Shown: positions 57,034 through 64,000 of the stretch, piece by piece
How positions within the stretch are numbered: the first letter of the stretch is position 1
Layout of the letters: every line of letters begins with the position of its first letter
Source: Ornithobacterium rhinotracheale DSM 15997
GTDB taxonomy: Bacteria; Bacteroidota; Bacteroidia; Flavobacteriales; Weeksellaceae
Length of the DNA: 64,000 nt
Assembly (NCBI RefSeq): GCF_000265465.1
Contig: NC_018016.1
Span: 1,183,501 to 1,247,500, forward strand
Reading direction: 5' to 3'
The notes under the pieces: generated by a model
The model's database searches: none
Seen by the model: the letters and a program-made list of their open reading frames with translations, nothing else
Told to the model about the DNA's origin: nothing
Translations under genes and position numbers: made by a program

Positions 57034-57068
57034 AATTTTCACATTATTTGAAAATAATTTATTTATAA

Positions 57069-57578
57069 ATGGATAAAAAACTGATTTTAAGGGAGATAAA
57101 AAAACATTTAGGATACACAAAAGATGGTGATTTTGCCGATTTTTTAGGCATAAAACAAAATACTTTATCAAATTGGAAATCACGAAATACGATAGATTAT
57201 GACTTAATTATCTCAAAATGTGAAAATATAGATGCCAATTGGCTCCTAACAGGCAAAGGCGAAATGCTTAAATCCCCCGCAAAGCAAGAAAGCCACCCAC
57301 AGCAAGCAGCAGAGCCTATTGCTATTTACCAAAAAGCACCTATCCCCCCAGTGCCATCACACTGGGAGAGGCAAGTTGCATCCCTACAAAAAGAAGTTGC
57401 TTACCTACAAAGAGAAAACCAGCATTTGCAAGAGTGGCTAAAAGATAAAGACAAGGTAATAAAAGCCTTAGAAGAAAAAGAGAGTACCCGCATTCAAGAA
57501 TTAGAGGAGGAGATCGCTCGCCTTACTCAAGAGAACCATGCCATTAAAAGCCAGCCACAAAATAGAAAAACAGGGTAA
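57069..57578 (+). CDS. Prophage repressor (CI/Mu c type)
   Basis: 169 aa. N-terminal HTH of the phage CI-repressor type: ..GDFADFLGIKQNTLSNWKSR.., ..NIDANWLLTGKGEML... A Pro/Gln-rich linker and a long coiled coil (..QKEVAYLQRENQHLQEWLKD..) follow instead of a peptidase domain, so it is not LexA-like or self-cleaving; induction probably needs the antirepressor. Only gene at the right end transcribed toward the end. Confidence 0.85.
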   Translation: MDKKLILREIKKHLGYTKDGDFADFLGIKQNTLSNWKSRNTIDYDLIISKCENIDANWLLTGKGEMLKSPAKQESHPQQAAEPIAIYQKAPIPPVPSHWERQVASLQKEVAYLQRENQHLQEWLKDKDKVIKALEEKESTRIQELEEEIARLTQENHAIKSQPQNRKTG

Positions 57579-57737
57579 CATCTGGTATGTTTGGATAAGA
57601 ATGTAGTTAAAAAGTACAGAGAGTAAAAGCTCAAAAGGCAGTCGTTCCAGCGGGAAAGAGGTATAAAAACTAAGGTTTTTATCGTAATTTATTAATTTTC
57701 AATTAATAGCGTTATTTTTTCAATGTATAAAAAGGGT

Positions 57738-57862
57738 TAAACACCCCAATTATAAACCGAAAAACGGCATTAAGTTGCTTTTAAAATGTATAAACACCCC
57801 AATTATAAACCTAAAAAATAGGGTACTTTTGTCTCCCTAAGTGTCCCCCTAAGTGTCCCCCT
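57738..57862. repeat. Direct repeats in the right-end non-coding region
   Basis: TAAACACCCCAATTATAAAC occurs at 57738 and again at 57791 (spacing 53 bp; identity covers 21 bp). AAGTGTCCCCCT is repeated in tandem at 57839-57850 and 57851-57862. The whole stretch 57579-58091 has no gene that I can support. Confidence 0.7.
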
Positions 57863-58062
57863 AATATAAAAAATACACATTTTCGGCGTGTAGCGTTATG
57901 CCGTGTTTATATAAACAGATCTGTTCACTTCTGGCGTCTAAATTCTAACCATAAAAAAGCCACAAAGAGCGTATTTAAACGCTTTTAGGGCTATTCTCTA
58001 GTTTTTACCAATTAAGTAATATATAAATCATTTTAATCGCTATTAAATAGAGTTTCAAACTT

Positions 58063-58090
58063 CAATTAAATCGCAATTAAACGCAATTAA
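58063..58090. repeat. Phased CAATTAA repeats next to the right-end sites
   Basis: CAATTAA at 58063, 58074 and 58084, i.e. about one helical turn apart, directly before the inner right-end transposase site. May bend DNA or bind an accessory protein. Confidence 0.5.
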
Positions 58091-58091
58091 G

Positions 58092-58199
58092 TGTACATTT
58101 CGTTTTAAAAAAAAAAGCGGGCAAATCGCCCGCAAACCCTTTATTTAAGCCGTTTTTTTTCGGCTTTTTTCTTTCTCTCTCTTTTGTACATTTCATTTT
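58092..58199 (-). promoter_or_regulatory. Right-end transposase binding sites (two copies)
   Basis: TGTACATTTCGTTTT at 58092-58106 is the exact inverse of the left-end motif; TGTACATTTCATTTT at 58185-58199 differs by one base. The outer site lies 10 bp from the end, matching the 9 bp at the left end. Confidence 0.85.
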
Positions 58200-58209
58200 A
58201 TGCCCCTTA

Positions 58210-58214
58210 GAAGT
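58210..58214. repeat. Right copy of 5-bp target-site duplication
   Basis: GAAGT, see 21008-21012. Confidence 0.93.
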
Positions 58215-59307
58215 GATTTTCCCGAGTTTTACGAATCCCAACGAAAATATGAAAATTTCGCTTGGGCAACCGTGGAACTCCAATGTAAATGCGACTTTGA
58301 CACAGGTGCTTTTTAATCAATCGGTGTTTACGGGATTAAAGGCTGCACGCTCTACAAAGGAATTTTATATGCTAAATAAAGAATTAACCGATGAGCAAAT
58401 CATCGAAAAAGTGGCGCATGCATATTTTCAGGTGTACCAAACGCAGCAAAAACTTAACAACTTGGAAAGTAATTTAGCTTTAACCGAAAAAACGGTAAAG
58501 GTAATCCAAGGTCAATCTGAGGCGGGACTGGCAAGAAAAATTGATTTAGATAGAGCCAATGTTACGCTCAATAACTTAAAATCGTCGCAGCAACAATTGG
58601 TGAATGCTGTGCAAATTGCACAAAACGCTTTAAAATTCATGGTGGGATTGTCGATGGATACACAGATTCAATTGCCAGAAGATACTTTTGCGCCATCTAT
58701 TTTAGCCTTGAATGAGCAAGCGGATTTAAGCAAAAGAACCGAAGTGCAAGTCATTGAAAAACAACTTGAATTGCTCGAGTGGCAGAAAAAAGCAAATCAA
58801 GCCGAATATTATCCTTCAGCGGCGTTGGTTGCCAATTATGGTTGGTTAGGTCAAGGGAAAAAAATGCCTTGGTGGCACGGCGAAGAAGATAAAGTATATT
58901 GGTCGGATTTAGCCTCGATAGGATTAAATGTGAAAATTCCGATTTTTAATGGTTTTTCAATTAAATCAAAAGTAAAACAAAGTGAAATCGATATTTTGTC
59001 GGCAAAAGCGGGGTTAAAAGATACCAAACTTGCACTAGAAATGGCATATAAAAACGCAACAGAGCAAATGAAAAATACTGCCATAAGTATCGATGTTCAG
59101 CAAGAAAATGTAAAGCTTGCCGAAAATGTTTTGACCAATACGCAAAACAATTATCAATACGGGCTGGCGACGCTTACCGATTTATTGGATTCGGAGCGTG
59201 CTCTTGCCGACGCCAAAAACAATTTAACCAATGCTAAATTAGATTATAAATTAGCCGAAATCGAATATTTAAAAGCGCAAGGAAACCTAAAATCTTTAAT
59301 TAAATAA
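58213..59307 (+). pseudogene. tolC: 3' part of the interrupted tolC-like gene
   Basis: Continues the TolC-family protein: ..LGQPWNSNVNATLTQVLFNQ.., ..KVAHAYFQVYQTQQKLNNLE.., ..TDLLDSERALADAKNNLTNA.., both helical hairpin repeats of the OEP fold. A GTG at 58213 could start an N-terminally truncated 364-aa product without signal peptide, which could not reach the outer membrane. With the 5' part it makes a 443-aa full-length protein. Confidence 0.95.
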
Positions 59308-59319
59308 AAAAAACAAATC

Positions 59320-60420
59320 ATGAAAAAATTAGTTATTCCTGTTATAATTATCATTGCACTCATCGTTGGTGTGTTTTTTATCCTAAAAGGAAATAAGAAA
59401 AGCAACGAGGAAAAAGTAGCAATTGTAAAAACTGAAAACAGCCGTGTAGCTGTGCAAGTGGCAAAAGTAAAAGAAGATCATTTGTCGGGGCAATTTTCGG
59501 CAAACGGAACATTTGTTCCAGAAAAAGAAACCACTGTGAGCCCAGAAATGGGAGGGCAAGTAGTTGCAATTTATGTAGATGAAGGTAGCTATGTGCGTGC
59601 GGGGCAAACAATTGCTAAATTGAAAGGAGATAAAGTAAATGTAGGTTTAGATGCTTCTCGAGCTCAGTTGGATAATGCTAAAGCAGCTTTGGTGAATGCA
59701 GAGTCGCAATTAGCGAGATTTGAGGCGGCTTATAAAACGGGCGGAGTTACCGATCAGCAAGTGGATCAAATGCGCTTGCAAGTAAAGCAATTGCAATCTC
59801 AAGTGAAAAGTGCTCAAGCGGGCGTGAGAAATGCACAATTGAGTAGTGGCGATACCAATGTTGTTGCCAAAGTGAGCGGAATTGTAAACCGCAAATTAGT
59901 AGAAACAGGTGCCGTTGTAGGAGCGGGAACTCCAATCGTGCAAATCGTAAATATTTCAAGTTTAAAATTAAAAGTAAATGTAGATGAATCTTTGGTAACA
60001 AAATTACATGTAGGAGATGTGGTGAGCGTGAAACCTACCGTATTGAACGAGCCAATTCAAGGGAAAATTACATTTATTGCTCCAATGTCAGACGGGGCTT
60101 TGAAATTCCCAGTGGAAATTACGGTAAATAACAAAGATCAAAGATTAAAAGCGGGAATGTATGCCGTAGCTAATTTTGATCAAAATGGGGAAGGAGATGC
60201 GCCTGTACTTGTGATTCCGAGAGAAGCATTTGTGGGGTCTGTGAGCCAAAATCAAGTGTTTCAAGTGGTGGATAGTACGGCTGAACTTAAAACCATTCAA
60301 AGTGGTAGAAATTTAGGAGATGTGGTAGAGGTGCTTTCTGGGTTAAAGCTTGGCGATGTTGTTGTAACAAGTGGTCAAATCAACCTTGAAAATGGTACTA
60401 AAGTAAAAATCATAAAGTAA
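59320..60420 (+). CDS. RND efflux periplasmic adaptor (MFP)
   Basis: 366 aa, HlyD/AcrA-type. N-terminal membrane anchor (..LVIPVIIIIALIVGVFFILK..), first biotinyl-lipoyl half ..ETTVSPEMGGQVVAIYVDEG.., alpha-hairpin (..AQLDNAKAALVNAESQLARF..), second lipoyl half ..VVAKVSGIVNRKLVETGAVV.. and beta-barrel domain. Links the RND pump to the TolC-like channel. Operon position directly after tolC; transcription from the host promoter is now blocked by the 37-kb prophage. Confidence 0.93.
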   Translation: MKKLVIPVIIIIALIVGVFFILKGNKKSNEEKVAIVKTENSRVAVQVAKVKEDHLSGQFSANGTFVPEKETTVSPEMGGQVVAIYVDEGSYVRAGQTIAKLKGDKVNVGLDASRAQLDNAKAALVNAESQLARFEAAYKTGGVTDQQVDQMRLQVKQLQSQVKSAQAGVRNAQLSSGDTNVVAKVSGIVNRKLVETGAVVGAGTPIVQIVNISSLKLKVNVDESLVTKLHVGDVVSVKPTVLNEPIQGKITFIAPMSDGALKFPVEITVNNKDQRLKAGMYAVANFDQNGEGDAPVLVIPREAFVGSVSQNQVFQVVDSTAELKTIQSGRNLGDVVEVLSGLKLGDVVVTSGQINLENGTKVKIIK

Positions 60421-60427
60421 TCAATCT

Positions 60428-63400
60428 ATGAAATTAGCAGAAATAAGTATAAAACGACCCAGCATCGTAATCGTGATGCTTGCCTTAGCACTCATCGCGG
60501 GGTTTTATAGCTACAAGCAGCTAAGTTATGAGCTTGTGCCAAATATCGAGACCAAAGTAGTTACGGTGGCAACTGTGTATCCAGGGGCTTCTCCTGCGGA
60601 GATAGAAAACACGGTGACCAAAAAGGTGGAAGATGCAGTTTCTACCTTGGAGAATGTGAAGAAAATTCAGGCTAAATCATATGAAAGTTTGTCGGTGGTG
60701 ATTATTCAGTTTGCCAATGAGGCAAATGTGGATAATGCGTTGAACGAAGCACAGCGTAAAATCAATGCCATTCGTTCAGAATTACCAGAAGGGGTAAAAG
60801 AACCATCGCTTTCTAAATTCTCATTGTCGGATTTGCCGATTATGAGTATTGGGATTACTTCTAATTTGTCTAATACAGATTTGTATGATTTGGTAAAAGA
60901 TCAAATTCAGCCACAATTTTCAAGAATCCCAGGGGTGTCTTCAGTAAACATTGTGGGTGGAAACGAGCGCGAAATCCGTGTAAGTCTTGATCCTGCTAAA
61001 TTGGAAGGTTATGGGCTCACTGTGCCGCAAGTGCAACAAATCTTGATGGCGTCTAATATGGATTTCCCTACGGGTAACTTAAAGACAAGAAAAAACAGTA
61101 CATTGATTAGACTTTCTGGTAAGTTTAGCTCTGTTCAGCAAATGAGAAATTTGGTAATCGCTTCTCATAATGGCGTGAATATTAAACTTTCAGATATTGC
61201 AGATGTGCAAGAAACACAGAAAGAAGTAGAGAAACTGGCTAGAATTAATGAAGACAATACGCTTTTGCTTCAAATCCAAAAACAAACAGACGCCAATGCG
61301 GTGGAAGTGAGTAGTTTGGTGAAAGAAAAAATGAAAAGCGTAGAAGAGCAATATAAAGACCAAGGAGTGAAAATTCAGTTGGCAAGCGATACGAGCGAGT
61401 TTACTTTAACTGCGGCAAACAATGTAATTCACGATTTGTATATTGCGGTTGCTTTGGTGGCATTTGTGATGTTGTTCTTCTTGCATAGTTTGCGTAATGC
61501 GTTGATGGTGATGGTTTCCATTCCTGCATCGTTGATTGCTACATTCATCGGTTTGTATGTTTTAGGTTATACTTTAAACTTGATGAGTTTGTTGGCGTTA
61601 TCGTTGGTGGTAGGTATTTTGGTAGACGATGCCATCGTGGTTATCGAAAATATTCACCGCCATATGGAAATGGGAAAAAACAAAGTGCGAGCAGCCTATG
61701 ATGGAGCCTCTGAAATTGGATTTACCGTAACGGCAATCACCACCGTAATTGTGGTAGTGTTCTTGCCAATTGCAATGAGCTCTGGTTTGGTATCCGATAT
61801 TGTGAGACAATTCTGTGTTACGGTAGTTATCGCTACCATGTTGTCATTGCTTATGTCCTTTACCGTTGTGCCGTGGTTGTTCTCTCGTTTTGGTAAGCTA
61901 GAGCACATTAGCAACAAAAATATTTTTGGAAGAATCATCAATACATTTGAAAAAGGACTTAAAGCCTTCACGCATTGGATGACCGATATTTTAAAATGGT
62001 GTTTAGGACATAAATTAATCACAATTGTGGTAACGGGTGTTATGTTCTTCAGCATTGTACCTTTATTTAAATATGGTTTTGTGGGAACAGAATTTTTCCC
62101 TGGCGTAGACAAAGGAGAATTTATTGTTCAAATCGAAATGAACAAAGATGCGTCTTTGCAAGAAACCAATTTTATGACACAAAAGGCAGAAGATTATATT
62201 TTAAAACAACCAGAAGTTAAAACAGCCATCACCACGGTGGGGCAGGTAAGTAGTGGCGGAATGGGGGCATCTCAAGCTACGGCATATAAATCAGAAATTA
62301 GCGTTCAGTTGAGAGACGATGTGAAGCGTGATGAATCAGAAATTTATGCCGCTAAATTAAAACGCCAACTTCAGCAAGTTTTAGTCGGGGCAAAAATCAA
62401 AACCATACCAGTGGGATTGATGGGAGCAAACCAAGCACCGCTTCAATTAGTGGTTACGGCAGATAATTTAGACGATGCGATGGATTTTGCTGTAGAAGCC
62501 ATGGAGATATTAAAGGGTATTGATGGTAGTTCAGAGGTAGAACTTTCAGTAGAAGATGGTACGCCAGAGATTAATGTAGAGGTAGATCGAGATAAAATGG
62601 CGGCTTTAGGATTAAATGTTGCAACTGTGGGGCAAACCATGCGTACAGCTTTTGCGGGAAATACCGATAATAAATTCCGCCAAGGGCAAAACGAATACGA
62701 CATCAATCTCCAATTCCAAGAAGGAAGTAGAGAAAACATTGACGATGTGAAAAATCTAATTTTTGTAAATTCACAAGGGCAACAGATCAAATTAATGCAA
62801 TTTGCAAATGTAAGTTATGCTTCGGGACCAAGTTTGCTCGAGCGAAACGATAAAGCCCCATCGGTTACGATCAACTCACAAGTCGTAGGTCGATCCTCAG
62901 GAGCCATTTCCAAAGAATGGGAATCAAGATTATCCGAAATTCAGGCAAAACCAGGAGTGCATTACAAATGGAGCGGAATGCAGGAAAATCAAAAAGAAGG
63001 ATTTGGAACCTTAGGAATTGCGCTCATGGCAGCCATCATGTTGGTGTACATGGTCATGGTAGTGTTGTATAATGACTTTGCTAAACCATTCATTGTATTG
63101 CTTTCAGTGCCATTGTCATTCATCGGAGCCATTTGGGCATTAGCTTTAACCAATATGAGTTTGAATATCTTTACCATTTTAGGTTTAATTATGTTGATTG
63201 GTCTTGTAGCTAAAAACGCAATTTTGTTAGTAGATTTTGCCAATCACCGAGTAGAAAAAGGGGAAGATACCATAACCGCGTTGATTCAGGCAAACCATGC
63301 GCGTCTCCGTCCAATCTTGATGACGACCATAGCCATGGTGTTTGGTATGATTCCAATTGCATTAGCAACTGGTGGTGCCGCAAAAATGAACAACGGTTTG

Positions 63401-63586
63401 GCGATTGTCATCATTGGAGGTTTGTTGTCATCATTGTTTTTAACATTGGTAATTGTTCCCGTGGTGTATCTTACCTTTGATTTAATCGGTAAGCGAATCA
63501 ATAAAAACAAGCAAAAACCAGATTATGGAGCCTTGATGAAGGCAGATTATGACCACAAAAACATAAAAGAAGAATACGAATTCTAG
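60428..63586 (+). CDS. RND efflux transporter, HAE1 type
   Basis: 1052 aa, proton-driven multidrug exporter of the AcrB/MexB family. RND motifs: ..YPGASPAEIENTVTKKVEDA.., ..GILVDDAIVVIENIHRHMEM.. (proton-relay Asp pair in TM4), ..ATGGAAKMNNGLAIVIIGG.., ..VAKNAILLVDFANHRVEKGE.. (TM10 Lys). Both large periplasmic loops are present, so it is full length. Third component of the tetR-regulated operon. Confidence 0.95.
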   Translation: MKLAEISIKRPSIVIVMLALALIAGFYSYKQLSYELVPNIETKVVTVATVYPGASPAEIENTVTKKVEDAVSTLENVKKIQAKSYESLSVVIIQFANEANVDNALNEAQRKINAIRSELPEGVKEPSLSKFSLSDLPIMSIGITSNLSNTDLYDLVKDQIQPQFSRIPGVSSVNIVGGNEREIRVSLDPAKLEGYGLTVPQVQQILMASNMDFPTGNLKTRKNSTLIRLSGKFSSVQQMRNLVIASHNGVNIKLSDIADVQETQKEVEKLARINEDNTLLLQIQKQTDANAVEVSSLVKEKMKSVEEQYKDQGVKIQLASDTSEFTLTAANNVIHDLYIAVALVAFVMLFFLHSLRNALMVMVSIPASLIATFIGLYVLGYTLNLMSLLALSLVVGILVDDAIVVIENIHRHMEMGKNKVRAAYDGASEIGFTVTAITTVIVVVFLPIAMSSGLVSDIVRQFCVTVVIATMLSLLMSFTVVPWLFSRFGKLEHISNKNIFGRIINTFEKGLKAFTHWMTDILKWCLGHKLITIVVTGVMFFSIVPLFKYGFVGTEFFPGVDKGEFIVQIEMNKDASLQETNFMTQKAEDYILKQPEVKTAITTVGQVSSGGMGASQATAYKSEISVQLRDDVKRDESEIYAAKLKRQLQQVLVGAKIKTIPVGLMGANQAPLQLVVTADNLDDAMDFAVEAMEILKGIDGSSEVELSVEDGTPEINVEVDRDKMAALGLNVATVGQTMRTAFAGNTDNKFRQGQNEYDINLQFQEGSRENIDDVKNLIFVNSQGQQIKLMQFANVSYASGPSLLERNDKAPSVTINSQVVGRSSGAISKEWESRLSEIQAKPGVHYKWSGMQENQKEGFGTLGIALMAAIMLVYMVMVVLYNDFAKPFIVLLSVPLSFIGAIWALALTNMSLNIFTILGLIMLIGLVAKNAILLVDFANHRVEKGEDTITALIQANHARLRPILMTTIAMVFGMIPIALATGGAAKMNNGLAIVIIGGLLSSLFLTLVIVPVVYLTFDLIGKRINKNKQKPDYGALMKADYDHKNIKEEYEF

Positions 63587-63594
63587 TAAATTTT

Positions 63595-63625
63595 AAGGCT
63601 TTGGTGTAATCATCAAAGCCTTATT
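63595..63625 (+). terminator. Terminator of the efflux operon
   Basis: AAGGCTTTG pairs with CAAAGCCTT around a 10-nt loop, followed by ATTTTAAATTTT. Confidence 0.75.
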
Positions 63626-63760
63626 TTAAATTTTAACATTAGAGCTTAAATTGGCTCTAAACCTTATAGATACTAGCATTGTGATATGTTTTATTGAATT
63701 AAAAATGAGCTGGTAAGGAAAACGATAATAAAAAGTTGTGATATAACGATTTATTTTTTT

Positions 63761-63768
63761 TAACTTTG
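63761..63768 (+). promoter_or_regulatory. -7 promoter box of the last gene
   Basis: TAACTTTG, exact TAnnTTTG match, with TTG about 22 bp upstream; 45 bp before the ATG at 63814. Confidence 0.55.
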
Positions 63769-63813
63769 CACCAAGTATTAGTATATAAAAAATAACAAAA
63801 TAATAAATTAGCT

Positions 63814-64000
63814 ATGAAAAAACATCTATTTCTTATTGCTAGTGTTTTTTTCGCTTTTTCAGCAAAAGCTCAGCATACTTTAGCTGTTAAGAAAAACACA
63901 AATGTTAAGGTGTCTCCAAATACATTGTTTTATGTGAAAGGAGATGCTAAGTTAGATAAATATGACGCTGGAACTAATAAATTCTCTAACCAAGGGAATG
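63814..64000 (+). CDS. Secreted protein, 3' end outside the window
   Basis: Only the first 62 codons are present: signal peptide MKKHLFLIASVFFAFSAKAQ, then ..HTLAVKKNTNVKVSPNTLFY... The mature start resembles flavobacterial surface proteins that end in a type IX sorting domain, but that end is not visible. Confidence 0.65.
   Translation, partial: MKKHLFLIASVFFAFSAKAQHTLAVKKNTNVKVSPNTLFYVKGDAKLDKYDAGTNKFSNQGN

Larger units (their letters stand above)
21013..58209. mobile_element. Mu-type transposable prophage (37,197 bp)
   Basis: Bounded by a 5-bp duplication and by inverted pairs of a 15-bp end motif. It encodes a MuA-like transposase, MuB-like ATPase, Mu gp27/28/29/30/31/36-like head genes, prohead protease-scaffold and capsid, but a siphovirus-type tail (tail tube, G/GT, tape measure, Dit, Tal) in place of the Mu contractile tail. 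The layout is as in Mu for regulation: repressor at one end, leftward early genes, DNA-modification genes at the far end. No obvious inactivating lesion in essential genes, so it may be functional. Confidence 0.95.

Overview
The window is a piece of a low-GC flavobacterial (Bacteroidota, Flavobacteriia) chromosome carrying two integrated viral elements and one insertion sequence. The host assignment rests on TAnnTTTG-type -7 promoter boxes in front of many genes, few Shine-Dalgarno sequences, a DUF4270 lipoprotein, a flavobacterial-type AccD without zinc-ribbon cysteines, and a TetR/TolC/MFP/RND efflux operon. The species cannot be fixed from the sequence alone.

Region by region: (1) 1-8.4 kb is host chromosome: a TPR protein (cut by the window start), an outer-membrane beta-barrel protein, xth, a DUF4270 lipoprotein with a glycogen-synthase-like GT5 protein, panC, panD and a flippase-like membrane protein. 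(2) 8.45-9.8 kb is an IS30-family transposase, translationally coupled (TAATG) to a small secreted protein. (3) About 9.85-17.05 kb is a compact block of overlapping small leftward genes: an HUH rolling-circle Rep, a beta-rich candidate capsid protein, many single-TM proteins and a GH19-like muralytic enzyme. It has no packaging ATPase, integrase or tail genes, and looks like a provirus of a small tail-less ssDNA flavophage. (4) 17.1-21.0 kb is host again: fba, a lipoprotein, accD, a TetR regulator and the first 239 bp of tolC. (5) 21,013-58,209 is a 37,197-bp Mu-type transposable prophage inserted in tolC with a 5-bp target duplication (GAAGT). (6) 58.2-64 kb is host: the rest of tolC, the MFP adaptor, the RND pump and the start of a secreted protein.

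The prophage replicates like Mu (MuA-like transposase, MuB-like ATPase, repressor at the right end, DNA-modification genes at the left end). Its tail is of siphovirus type (tail tube, G/GT chaperones, tape measure, Dit, Tal, fibres). A repressor at 57.07 kb faces a leftward early operon that ends at a terminator near 45.87 kb. A small HTH protein at 45.5-45.8 kb is a candidate late activator. Late genes diverge from a strikingly symmetric promoter region at 39.30-39.44 kb: rightward terminase, portal, MuF and neck genes, and leftward protease, capsid, tail, lysis and modification genes.

Most unusual points: (a) four 40-nt RNA elements in the early operon that fold as tRNA acceptor/T-arm minihelices with a fixed 11-nt bulge and compensatory base changes; (b) two rightward moron-like genes beside two of these elements, with near-identical leaders and their own promoters; (c) a textbook -1 frameshift signal joining the portal to a MuF protein that ends in a CdiA-like toxin domain; (d) two nested palindromes sharing one dyad axis between the divergent late operons; (e) a promoter-equipped hairpin RNA antisense to the methylase leader; (f) a thymidylate-synthase homologue with Asp at the dUMP/dCMP specificity position; and (g) the ssDNA-phage-like provirus.
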